This document shows, one piece after another, positions 1 to 7,739 of a stretch of 64,000 nt of DNA. The stretch is from Pseudomonas pudica (GTDB lineage Bacteria; Pseudomonadota; Gammaproteobacteria; Pseudomonadales; Pseudomonadaceae). Where the stretch lies: assembly GCF_015680405.1 (NCBI RefSeq), contig NZ_JADLJS010000015.1:50130-114129 (forward strand), given 5' to 3'. Position numbers and translations under genes: made by a program. The notes below the pieces were generated by a model, which worked only from the letters and a program-made list of their open reading frames with translations, did no database searches and was not told the DNA's origin. How positions within the stretch are numbered: the stretch's first letter is position 1; each line of letters starts with the position of its first letter.

Positions 1-1
1 G

Positions 2-139
2 GAAGCGCCAGGCATCGAACGTGTCCTCGCGGGCTTGAGACAAAGCATTGGCGATGACGATCAACTGACAACGGTCGCCGGGGGCATCTTCGATGGCCTG
101 CTGACGGCTTTCGCAAGTGAGGAAACCCTCAATGGTTGA
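2..139 (+). CDS. C-terminal end of an unidentified protein (cut by window edge)
   Basis: An open frame enters from the left edge and gives about 45 residues ending ...SEETLNG before a TGA at 137-139. The tail looks helical and has no motif I recognise. Its stop overlaps the ATG of the chromate transporter (ATGGTTGA), so the two genes are probably translationally coupled in one operon. A regulator or ChrB-like partner would fit the position, but the residues do not establish that. Confidence 0.5.
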   Translation, partial: EAPGIERVLAGLRQSIGDDDQLTTVAGGIFDGLLTAFASEETLNG

Positions 140-1502
140 TAGCACCTCCGCAGTGGGCGAACAGCCACCATCGCAAGCGGTTCAGCGGCCGATCGGACTG
201 TTCGAAGCATTCCTGTTCTGGCTCAAGCTGGGCTTCATCAGTTTTGGTGGGCCCGCCGGGCAGATCTCGATCATGCACCAGGAATTGGTCGAGCGTCGGC
301 GCTGGATCAGCGAGAAGCGGTTCCTGCACGCGCTGAACTACTGCATGTTGTTGCCAGGCCCCGAGGCACAGCAGCTGGCCACCTACATCGGCTGGCTCAT
401 GCACCGCTCCTGGGGGGGCGTGATTGCCGGCGTGTTGTTCGTATTGCCCTCGCTGTTCATCCTGATTGGCTTGTCCTGGGTTTACATTGCCTTTGGCGAG
501 GTCCCTGTGGTGGCGGGGATTTTCTACGGCATCAAGCCTGCAGTCACGGCCATCGTCGTCCACGCGGCGCACCGGATCGGCTCGCGCGCGCTGAAGAACG
601 GCTGGCTGTGGGCCATGGCCGCAGCGTCGTTCGTGGCCATCTTCGCCCTCGATGTACCGTTCCCGTTGATCGTGCTGGTTGCCGGCATCGCAGGCTATGT
701 GGGCGGTCGCTTCGCGCCAGGCAAATTCGTGATCGGTGGCGGTCATGGGGCTGCCAGGAACAGCTACGGCCCGGCCCTGATCGACGATGACACCCCTGCG
801 CCTGAGCATGCGCGTTTTCGGGTGGGGCATTTGCTGCGCCTGGTGCTGATCGGCGCACTACTGTGGACCTTGCCCATGGGGCTGCTGACGCTGGCGTTTG
901 GCTGGGCCGGCACCCTGACGCAAATGGGCTGGTTCTTCACCAAGGCCGCACTTTTGACCTTCGGTGGCGCCTACGCCGTCCTGCCCTATGTGTATCAGGG
1001 CGCTGTCGGCCATTACGGCTGGCTGTCACCCACCCAGATGATCGATGGCCTTGCCTTGGGAGAAACCACGCCAGGTCCGTTGATCATGGTGGTGGCCTTC
1101 GTCGGCTTCGTCGGTGGCTACGTGCATCCGATGTTCGGTGAGCAGCACCCGTTCCTGGCTGGTGCAGTCGCGGCGAGCCTCGTCACCTGGTTCACCTTCC
1201 TGCCGTCGTTCCTGTTCATCCTCGCCGGTGGCCCGTTGGTGGAATCGACCCACAACGAGATGAAGTTCACCGCACCACTGACGGGTATCACGGCCGCAGT
1301 CGTGGGGGTGATCCTGAACCTCGCCATGTTCTTCGGCTACCACGTGCTCTGGCCAAAGGGTTTCAGTGGGGCGTTCGACTGGCCTTCCGCGTTGATCGCC
1401 ATTGCGGCCGCCGTGGCGCTGTTCCGCTTCAAGCGTGGCGTGATCCAGGTACTGTTCAGCTGCGCCCTGGCCGGCGTGGCGGCCCATATGTTGCGAGGTT
1501 GA
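132..1502 (+). CDS. chrA: Chromate efflux transporter, two-domain CHR family
   Basis: About 456 residues, the usual length of long-chain ChrA proteins that export chromate across the inner membrane. Two homologous halves are visible. The first has FGGPAGQI near residue 40 and a PGPEAQQ stretch near residue 75. The second has FGGAYAVLPYV near residue 280 and a TTPGPLIM stretch near residue 315. Hydrophobic segments cover most of the protein, with a polar linker near residues 200-230. I prefer the ATG at 132, which overlaps the upstream stop, over a GTG at 117. The gene ends immediately next to the broken 3' end of a converging LysR gene, which suggests a recombination junction just downstream. 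Confidence 0.9.
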   Translation: MVDSTSAVGEQPPSQAVQRPIGLFEAFLFWLKLGFISFGGPAGQISIMHQELVERRRWISEKRFLHALNYCMLLPGPEAQQLATYIGWLMHRSWGGVIAGVLFVLPSLFILIGLSWVYIAFGEVPVVAGIFYGIKPAVTAIVVHAAHRIGSRALKNGWLWAMAAASFVAIFALDVPFPLIVLVAGIAGYVGGRFAPGKFVIGGGHGAARNSYGPALIDDDTPAPEHARFRVGHLLRLVLIGALLWTLPMGLLTLAFGWAGTLTQMGWFFTKAALLTFGGAYAVLPYVYQGAVGHYGWLSPTQMIDGLALGETTPGPLIMVVAFVGFVGGYVHPMFGEQHPFLAGAVAASLVTWFTFLPSFLFILAGGPLVESTHNEMKFTAPLTGITAAVVGVILNLAMFFGYHVLWPKGFSGAFDWPSALIAIAAAVALFRFKRGVIQVLFSCALAGVAAHMLRG

Positions 1503-2199
1503 TACCGGTTGCCGGCCGACATCGTCGACCGGCTTTCCATGATTCAGAAGGGGTTTCCAGGTTGATCGACAGGCTCAGGCCCTGTTCGCTCAGCGCTCGC
1601 TGCAGGCCGGCGCGGAAACCACAGCCATCGGGGTTGAGCACCCAGCCACGGGTGTAGCAGTCCTTGAGCTTGTAGCTGCGCTTGGTGACGCTGCCCTTGG
1701 CAGCTACCACTTTCAGCGACATGCGTGCGATCGAACGGCTGGCGATGCCTTCCGGGAAGATCTTGCCCGGTGGGAACAGCGCGGCGGCTGCGTCCAGTTC
1801 GGCGTTTTCCATGCGCGCAATGAGGCTGCTGCCCCAACCGCTGCTGACCTGGGTGCGCAATTGCGGGTAGGCCTCGCGAATCTGCGCCAGCGCATCTAGC
1901 AGTACCACGTCACCCAAGGTCTGCGGCACACCCAGGCGCAGGGTGCCAGAAGGGGCGCCATCGTTGGCCACCAGTTCGCGCAGCGAGTCGATCTCGCGCA
2001 GGATCGCCTTGCACTGCTCGTAAACCCGCAGGCCCATGGGGGTGGGCTTGAGCGGCTTGGTGTTGCGGTCGAGCAGGGTGGCGCCGAGGTCTTCCTCGAA
2101 GTTCTGCACCCGACGGGTAATCGCCGGTTGCGTCAGTTGCAAGGCCTCGGCGGCGAGGTTGGTGGACTGGCAACGAATGACCGCGACGAAGGCGTCCAT
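1456..2199 (-). pseudogene. LysR-family regulator truncated at its 3' end
   Basis: The N-terminal winged helix-turn-helix is good (LTQPAITRRVQNFEEDLG near residues 22-39) and the effector domain starts normally (GTLRLGVPQTLGDVVL). Homology stops near residue 218, at about base 1540. The last roughly 28 residues are arginine-rich readthrough of the opposite strand of the chrA end. LysR proteins are normally about 300 residues, so about 80 residues of the effector domain are missing. The gene is divergent from the decayed binding-protein gene at 2354 and was probably its regulator. The protein may still bind DNA but should not sense ligand. Confidence 0.75.
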
Positions 2200-2353
2200 A
2201 TCTGCCTGACGGGTAATGCTAACGGTTCGGATTTGATAGATGAAAACGCATATTAGGTTATTCCTAAAATCAATTTAATTTATCTGATGGTTCTCGCTGG
2301 AGTCGCCTGGCACGGGTAGCATGAGGCTGCCTGCCCAAACACCGAGCAACGCC

Positions 2354-2905
2354 ATGTCCATCCGATCGAAGCTGCTGACCCTGGCCGCGGCCCTGCTGCT
2401 GGCCAGCCAGGCCGGCGCCGCTGAGCGCCTGACCCTGCGCATCGTCGACCAGAAGGGCAACATGCGCGCCCAGCTGGAAGCCGCAGGCGCCTTGCGCGAC
2501 CTGCCTTACGACATCCACTGGGTCGAGTTCCCCGCTGCCGCGCCGCTGGCCGAGGCGCTCAATGCCGGGGCGATCGATGCCGGCATAATCGGCGCTGCTG
2601 GTGCGTCCTGATGCGCAGCTGCACAGCGCGGCCGAGCTCAAAGGCAAGCGCATCGCCACCGGTCGCGGGTCGATCGGCCATCATCTGGCCCTCAAGGCAC
2701 TGGATCAGGTCGGCTTGAGCGAGAAGGATGTTGAGTTCCGCTTCCTCGGGCCGGTGGACGCCGGCGCAGCTACGACGTGCAGCCGGTGAAGCCGGAGAAC
2801 CTGGCTGAGCAGCAGCGCATCGCCGATGCGTTCTACCGCGAAGGGTTACCGCCCAGGGCGGTGGATGCCAAGGCGGTGAGCTTGTATGAGCCGGTTGCAG
2901 ACTAG
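2354..2905 (+). pseudogene. Decayed ABC substrate-binding protein (SsuA/TauA type)
   Basis: Three homologous blocks lie in order but are separated by deletions. Block 1 (2354-2600) has a signal peptide (LLTLAAALLLASQAGAA) and a mature N-terminus ending ...IDAGIIG. Block 2 (about 2597-2765) is in another frame and reads VRPDAQLHSAAELKGKRIAT onwards to FRFLGPVDAG. Block 3 (about 2776-2905) returns to the first frame with VKPENLAEQQRIADAFYREG and then a stop. Sulfonate or nitrile-type binding proteins are about 320 residues; only about 180 remain here. No permease or ATPase follows, so this is a relic of a transport operon. Confidence 0.8.
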
Positions 2906-2976
2906 CGTGGGTAGTAGTCTGCCTGGTTTGTTCTTTCTTCTTTTCAATGTCCGCTTTCAGGCGAAAGCGGTCACTA

Positions 2977-3468
2977 TCAACTAATGGATTTGGCCATTTC
3001 CGAGGTTCCAATCCAACCGGTTTGCTCGTAGACAGGTTTACCCGTCTCGGTGGCGTGCAGGACAGCGAAGGTGATGCCTCGGCGGGCGAACTCGGCGTCG
3101 GCTGCCTGCATCAAGGCTGAAGCCAGGCCACGGCGGCGGTAGGCCGGCTGGACGAACACATTCAGCACGTACCCACGCTTGTCCAGGGTCGGGTGCGATG
3201 GATGGGGAGGCCAATCAATACTCATCAGGCCAATGGCTGCGACCGCTTGGTCGCCATCCAGGAGCTTGAAACCGTAGTACCGACCGTCAGCAAGCCGCTC
3301 CTCCAACCATGGCCGAAAGTGCTGAGCCATGACTTGCAGTTTTTCAGGATCGCCACCTGCCTCAAGAAACATCTCCTGGCGATGCGAGCAGATCATTTCT
3401 GCGTCAGCGGGCCCGACCGGGCGGCAGGCCAAGCCTGAAAACTCTCCGCATCCTTGTAGTTCGCTCAT
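2977..3468 (-). CDS. GNAT-family N-acetyltransferase
   Basis: 163 residues. The acetyl-CoA binding signature is clear: VLNVFVQPAYRRRGLASALM around residues 100-119, followed by the helix AADAEFARRG and the strand ITFAVLHATETGKPVYEQTGW. The family transfers acetyl from acetyl-CoA to an amine; the substrate cannot be read from sequence. It is a single cytoplasmic domain, on the same strand as the next GNAT but separated from it by 106 bases. Confidence 0.85.
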   Translation of the reverse strand: MSELQGCGEFSGLACRPVGPADAEMICSHRQEMFLEAGGDPEKLQVMAQHFRPWLEERLADGRYYGFKLLDGDQAVAAIGLMSIDWPPHPSHPTLDKRGYVLNVFVQPAYRRRGLASALMQAADAEFARRGITFAVLHATETGKPVYEQTGWIGTSEMAKSIS

Positions 3469-3574
3469 CGTTTATCCAGTGTCGGTGGCCGATTCATGAG
3501 AAGGCAGCCTATGGCACCTTCAGGCCTGTTTGCAATGGCTTGGTTCAACGCCCGCCGGGCCAAAAAACCAATGG

Positions 3575-4126
3575 CTAACGATCGACCTTGGCAAACCATT
3601 CAGCTCGTGTGATCTCCCATATTTCGACGCACATCGGCCCGCAGACAAAATCACCTTCTCGTACGCCGACCATACGCATACCCTCATGCTCCGAGACCCT
3701 GCGTGAAGTGTGGTTGGCAACCGCTTTGGGAACCTGCATGACCGGCCGTGACAATGTCTCGAACCAATACGCGTTGATGACCCGGCATGCTTCGCGCATA
3801 TAGCCTTTTCCCCACCACTGCGGTGCAAGCCAGAAGCCTTTGTTGTTACCCGGCTGCTCAAACAAACTGATGCTGCCAAGGACGCACTCGGCATCATCGC
3901 GCCTGCGGATCATCCAATGCCATTCACGACACGCTGCCATGGCTGGCAGGGCGACATCGCGTACATAAACCAGCGCACCATCTTCTGGATATGGCCATGG
4001 AACACGACGATCCAGGTAGCGCACTACCTCCCATTGCGGAAACAACTTCTGAATGAAGGGGGCATCCTTCAACTGGAGTGGCGTGAGGACAAGGCGATCG
4101 GTGAGCAGTGTCGGAAGGCGATCCAT
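3575..4126 (-). CDS. GNAT-family N-acetyltransferase, RimJ/RimL-like
   Basis: 183 residues. It starts like RimJ/RimL-type proteins (LLTDRLVLTPLQLKDAPFIQ) and carries KGFWLAPQWWGKGYMREACR near residues 95-114, the usual Q/R-x-x-G-x-G/A region of the acetyl-CoA site. The later NHTSRRVSEHEGMRMVG matches the common N-x-x-S-x-x-V-x-E-K-x-G-F pattern. Substrates in this group range from ribosomal proteins to small amines. It is not in an obvious operon. Confidence 0.8.
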   Translation of the reverse strand: MDRLPTLLTDRLVLTPLQLKDAPFIQKLFPQWEVVRYLDRRVPWPYPEDGALVYVRDVALPAMAACREWHWMIRRRDDAECVLGSISLFEQPGNNKGFWLAPQWWGKGYMREACRVINAYWFETLSRPVMQVPKAVANHTSRRVSEHEGMRMVGVREGDFVCGPMCVEIWEITRAEWFAKVDR

Positions 4127-4177
4127 GGCATTCGTTCCTGGGCATCCTTGCGGAGGGCTTTCAATCTGCTATCGACC

Positions 4178-4263
4178 CATCGCCGGCAAGCGCGGCTCCC
4201 ACAGGTACAGCGCATGCCTGAAGGCTGGTCATATTCCTGTGGGCGCTGGCTTGCCGGCGATGA
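4178..4263. repeat. REPIN-like inverted repeat pair, copy 1
   Basis: Two arms, ATCGCCGGCAAGC near 4179 and GCTTGCCGGCGAT ending near 4262, enclose CTCCCACAGG and its partner CCTGTGGG. The central spacer contains GCATGCCTG. A weaker copy with the same layout and the same spacer word lies at about 9190-9271. This is a typical mobile palindromic intergenic element of Pseudomonas. Confidence 0.75.
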
Positions 4264-4348
4264 GGCCTGCACTGGCAACAGAGCTTTTCCGAAATTTGAG
4301 CCTTTCGGTGGCCATCCGGGCTCGTCACAAGCCCGGCGCCACGTGACA

Positions 4349-4699
4349 CTACTGGGGAATGGCAGCGGTAATGATCACTTCCACCAGCAGCTGCGGATCT
4401 GCCAGCTTCGCCTCGCCGCAGGCTCGCGCCGGTGCATGGCCGCTGGGTACCCAAGCATCCCATACGTTATTCATCTCGTCAAAGTCTGTCATGTCGGCCA
4501 ACCAGATAATGGCCTGAAGCAGGTGCTGGCGAGTGGTGCCGGCCTCATCGAGCAGTGCATCGACCCGCGCCAGGGCTTCTCGGGTCTGTTCCGCCACCGT
4601 CTGGCCGGTCTCGCCGACCTGGCCAGCAAGATAGACGGTGTCGCGGTGGATCACGATCTGGCTCATGCGCGGGTCGATCTGTTTGCGTTGAATGGTCAT
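4349..4699 (-). CDS. RidA-family (YjgF/YER057c/UK114) protein
   Basis: 116 residues, the normal size of a single-domain Rid protein that hydrolyses reactive enamine or imine intermediates made by PLP enzymes and flavin amino-acid oxidases. Family features are the early strand YLAGQVGE, the region TREALARVDALLDEAG, and the C-terminal ARACGEAKLADPQLLVEV with the arginine expected to hold substrate carboxylate. It is the last gene of an operon after the MocR regulator and the flavoprotein (17-base gap), which suggests it deals with the imino acid released by the flavoprotein. Confidence 0.88.
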   Translation of the reverse strand: MTIQRKQIDPRMSQIVIHRDTVYLAGQVGETGQTVAEQTREALARVDALLDEAGTTRQHLLQAIIWLADMTDFDEMNNVWDAWVPSGHAPARACGEAKLADPQLLVEVIITAAIPQ

Positions 4700-4716
4700 G
4701 GGTCAATCTCCTTGGG

Positions 4717-5961
4717 TCAGAAACGGCGTGAGGAAAACGCGTCTAGCCATGCAGGTGCTGTTCCTTCGATGAGTTGGCTTACCAGTTGCCCTGTTACTCC
4801 CGCCAGTGTCAAGCCAAGGTGCTGATGACCAAAGGCGTGAATCAGGCGCGGTTCGTTCGGCGAGACGCCAATGACCGGTAGCGAGTCCGGCAGCGACGGG
4901 CGAAAGCCCAGCCAGCGCCTCGCCACTGGCTGGCGAAGGCCAAGCACGCGCCGTACCCGTTGCTCCAGGTACTCGTAGCGCCTGGGGTTGGCTGGGTCAT
5001 TGATCGAACCCAGCTCCACGGTGCCGGCCACGCGCAGGCGACCCGCCATGGGGGTCATGTAGAAGGCGCTTTCGACCGGGCAGCAGGGGCGTTCGAGCAA
5101 GGTATCCTCCAGGTCGAACTCGATATGGTAGCCACGCTCGGTATCCAGCGGGATGCGATCGCCCAGTTGCTGCGCGAGGGCGGCAGACCAGGCTCCGCCG
5201 CACAGCACCACGCGTTCGGCGAGCAGGCTGTGGCCATCGGCGCAGTCCAGTTGCAGTGCATTGCTGCGTCGAACAAGGCGCTGCACGGTGCTGAAACACA
5301 GGGTGCCATCGAGCAGCAGTGGCGCTGCCAAGTCCTCGAAGAAGCGCTTTGGATCATCCAGATGGGAAGATTTGGGGAAGAGGATGCCGCCTACCGTCTT
5401 GCCGGCAAGTGCGGGCTCAAGTGCTTCGAGTTCGTCGCGACTCAAGCGCTGTTGAGGGATGCCGAAGCGGTCACGCAGCGCATAACCGCCTTCGGCGCCA
5501 CGCAGGCTGTCCAGGCTGGAGTAGGCATAGATGCAGCCTTTATGGCGCAAGTGCTTTGCGGCTACAGGCGCCTCATCCAGCAGTGGTGCATACCCCTCGT
5601 AGGTGTGTTGCAGCAATTGTGCAAGGGCCGTCGCGTTGCGCTGGAAATGATGAGGCCGGCACTGATTCAGGAAGCGGGCAAGCCAGGGCATCAAACGCGG
5701 CAAGCGAGACCACCGCACCACAAACGGCGAGTCCGCCGAGAAGAGCAGGCGTGGTATGTCGCGCAGCAGGCCAGGTTGTGCGATAGGCATGCAGCCATAG
5801 GGCGCAAATGTGCCCGCATTGCCATAGGAGGCACCTGCAGCGACCGCATCGCGCTCCAGCAACACCACATGGTAACCCTGGCGGCGCAGCCACAAGGCAG
5901 TGGCAACGCCGACCGCACCGGCACCGATTACAGCGACTTCACAACGCTCTGGCATCTTCAT
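4717..5961 (-). CDS. D-amino-acid-dehydrogenase-like FAD oxidoreductase (DadA family)
   Basis: 414 residues. The N-terminus carries a dinucleotide-binding fold (VAVIGAGAVGVATALWLRR, residues about 9-27) ending in the FAD-ribose acidic residue of VVLLERD. GASYGNAGTFAPYG follows, as in DadA. C-terminal WLGFRPSLPDSLPVIG and HAFGHQHLGLTLAG are the FAD-closing motifs of this family. Such enzymes oxidise D-amino acids or related imino acids and pass electrons to the respiratory chain. The start lies 7 bases after the MocR stop. The exact substrate is unknown; the RidA and permease neighbours support amino-acid catabolism. Confidence 0.85.
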   Translation of the reverse strand: MKMPERCEVAVIGAGAVGVATALWLRRQGYHVVLLERDAVAAGASYGNAGTFAPYGCMPIAQPGLLRDIPRLLFSADSPFVVRWSRLPRLMPWLARFLNQCRPHHFQRNATALAQLLQHTYEGYAPLLDEAPVAAKHLRHKGCIYAYSSLDSLRGAEGGYALRDRFGIPQQRLSRDELEALEPALAGKTVGGILFPKSSHLDDPKRFFEDLAAPLLLDGTLCFSTVQRLVRRSNALQLDCADGHSLLAERVVLCGGAWSAALAQQLGDRIPLDTERGYHIEFDLEDTLLERPCCPVESAFYMTPMAGRLRVAGTVELGSINDPANPRRYEYLEQRVRRVLGLRQPVARRWLGFRPSLPDSLPVIGVSPNEPRLIHAFGHQHLGLTLAGVTGQLVSQLIEGTAPAWLDAFSSRRF

Positions 5962-5968
5962 CTAGGCT

Positions 5969-7390
5969 TCAGACCCTGTCGAACATATGCAAATGGCCTT
6001 GCTGCGCGAAACGGGCAATGACATCCAGGGCCTGGACGAGCTGCGCGCGAGACTTGGCCGCGGAAAGGTTGATGCGCACCGCATTGGGCGACTGGTCATG
6101 GCGCAAGCTGAACGCCCCGCCGGGCAGTAGCCCGACGCCATGCTCCCGGCAAAGGCGGGCGAAACGTGACGCGCTCCAAGGTTCAGGCAGCTGCAGCCAG
6201 GCATGTGTGCCAACATCGCTGGCCTGGTAATGCAGGCCCTTGAGGTGCTCTGCGAGCAAGGCCTGGCGTTCGCGCAACTCCTCGCGCTGATGGGCAATCA
6301 GTGCCTCGCTGACGCGATCCTCGATCAAGCGTGTCGCGATCAGCGCGTTAAGCGGCGAAATGCTCCAGCAGTCGATGCGCAAGGTGGTGGCGATGTTCTG
6401 CAGCTGTTCGGGCGGCGCGACGACGAAGCCGATGCGCAGGCCCGGTGCGATGCATTTGGAGAGGGCGGTGACATAGAACGTTCGCGCAGGGCGGCGCAAC
6501 ATGAATGTCTCGTCCCTGTGCTCGAGCAACGGGCGATAGACATCGTCCTCGATCAGCCAGAGGTCGTCGTGTGGTGCAAGTACTTCAAGAAGGTCCGCGC
6601 GACGTTGCGCGTCGAGGGTGATGGCGGTCGGGTTGTGGATCGACGGCACGAGGAACAGCACCCGTGGCGCGTAGGTCGCGATAGCCTCGCCCAGGGCTTG
6701 AGGGTTCATGCCCCGCTCATCCCCCTCTACGCCAACCAGGTTCAGCCCCAATGACCGGCACAGGGCGTTGATGCCCTGATAGGTAATGCTGTCGGCCAAC
6801 ACGGTGTCACCTGCCACTGTCATGGCGCGCAGGATGCAGGCGATGCCGTGCTGGGCCCCCTCGGTGATCACCACATTGCTGGCTTGAGCGGGTACATCCA
6901 GTGAACGCAACCAGGTCGCCGCGGCTTCCCGCGCCCAGGGCATGCCTTCGGATGGGTGATACTCCTTCATCCCGGTAAAGCGCGGGTCGCTGGCCAGACG
7001 CGGCAGGAGGGTGGCCAGAGCCTGGGTGTAGGCATCGGTAGCGGGGCGGTTGACGCTGAGGTCGATCATGCCGGGGGCATCGCTTGGCGCCGACTGGAAC
7101 TGCACCTGTACCTGGCGCGGCACCGCGACCTGGGTGCCCCGGCCTGGGCGACTCTCGACCAGGCCTTGCTCCTGCAGCACGGCCATGGCGCGGGTCACGG
7201 TGGTGATGTTGATGCCCAGTTCGCCGGCCAGCTCGCGATGGGGTGGAAGCCGTTCGCCCGGACGCAGGGCGCCACTGCGAATGGCTTCGGCAAGGGAGGA
7301 GGCCAGTTGCGCGTAGAGTGTTTCGGCGCTGTCGCGCTGCAGCAGGGTATCCGTCTTTAGGGCAGCAAGTAGCTCTTTGAATGGGCTCAT
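5969..7390 (-). CDS. MocR-type regulator (GntR HTH fused to class I aminotransferase fold)
   Basis: About 473 residues from the ATG at 7390; a longer upstream frame has no homology. A GntR winged helix occupies residues about 20-85 (LRPGERLPPHRELAGELGIN, TTVTRAMAVLQEQGLVE). A fold-type I PLP domain follows, with EDDVYRPLL and the lysine-bearing TALSKCIAPGLRIGF, so the PLP lysine is kept. It heads the operon with the flavoprotein and RidA genes and is divergent from the permease. A perfect inverted repeat about 20 bases upstream of the start is a likely operator. MocR proteins sense PLP or an amino-acid-PLP adduct, so control of an amino-acid catabolic operon is a reasonable inference. Confidence 0.9.
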   Translation of the reverse strand: MSPFKELLAALKTDTLLQRDSAETLYAQLASSLAEAIRSGALRPGERLPPHRELAGELGINITTVTRAMAVLQEQGLVESRPGRGTQVAVPRQVQVQFQSAPSDAPGMIDLSVNRPATDAYTQALATLLPRLASDPRFTGMKEYHPSEGMPWAREAAATWLRSLDVPAQASNVVITEGAQHGIACILRAMTVAGDTVLADSITYQGINALCRSLGLNLVGVEGDERGMNPQALGEAIATYAPRVLFLVPSIHNPTAITLDAQRRADLLEVLAPHDDLWLIEDDVYRPLLEHRDETFMLRRPARTFYVTALSKCIAPGLRIGFVVAPPEQLQNIATTLRIDCWSISPLNALIATRLIEDRVSEALIAHQREELRERQALLAEHLKGLHYQASDVGTHAWLQLPEPWSASRFARLCREHGVGLLPGGAFSLRHDQSPNAVRINLSAAKSRAQLVQALDVIARFAQQGHLHMFDRV

Positions 7391-7410
7391 GGCCTGATTT
7401 TTCCTTGTGC

Positions 7411-7433
7411 TTATCCTGCGCGTAGCAGGATAA
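7411..7433. promoter_or_regulatory. Perfect 9-bp inverted repeat in the MocR/permease divergent region
   Basis: TTATCCTGC, then the 5-base spacer GCGTA, then GCAGGATAA, a perfect dyad about 20 bases before the MocR start. A second looser dyad, ACCCAT (7458) with ATGGGT (7489), and direct repeats TGACAA lie in the same region. An operator or transcript hairpin is plausible; which protein binds is inference. Confidence 0.5.
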
Positions 7434-7562
7434 CAGCTGGGCTTGTCCTGTATTCTTACCCATGACAAACGATATTGACAAGACATATATGGGTTGATAG
7501 CTTCGAATTGTACTGCTTGTCATGCATTACAATAATACGAACCCCTACGGTAGGAATTCGCC

Positions 7563-7739
7563 ATGACAGATCAGCCGTTCCACAGCCTGGCGCGCAGCCC
7601 GCTTGCATTGCTTCCGGCTCCAGGGGGCCACGGCAGGCGCCCAGAATATCCGGCGTCGCATCACATTTCATCACCCGATGTCTCGTTCGGCGAGGCTAGC
7701 TTGTACGGCAACACGCAGGATCAGGAGGTGCACCCATGA
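7563..7739 (+). CDS. Possible 58-residue small protein coupled to the permease
   Basis: ATG at 7563 follows TAGGAATTCGCC, an acceptable ribosome-binding site. The frame runs 58 codons and its TGA overlaps the permease ATG as ATGA (7736-7739). There is no signal peptide, no membrane segment and no recognisable domain; the product is polar and proline/histidine-rich. It may be a coupling leader that sets permease translation rather than a functional protein. Coding is not proven, although the exact overlap and spacing make it more than a random open frame. Confidence 0.4.
   Translation: MTDQPFHSLARSPLALLPAPGGHGRRPEYPASHHISSPDVSFGEASLYGNTQDQEVHP

Noticed and set aside
2308..2323. Possible sigma-54 promoter (TGGCACGGGTAGCATG) before the decayed binding-protein gene
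   Set aside because: The GG and GC elements are two bases too close for a -24/-12 promoter.
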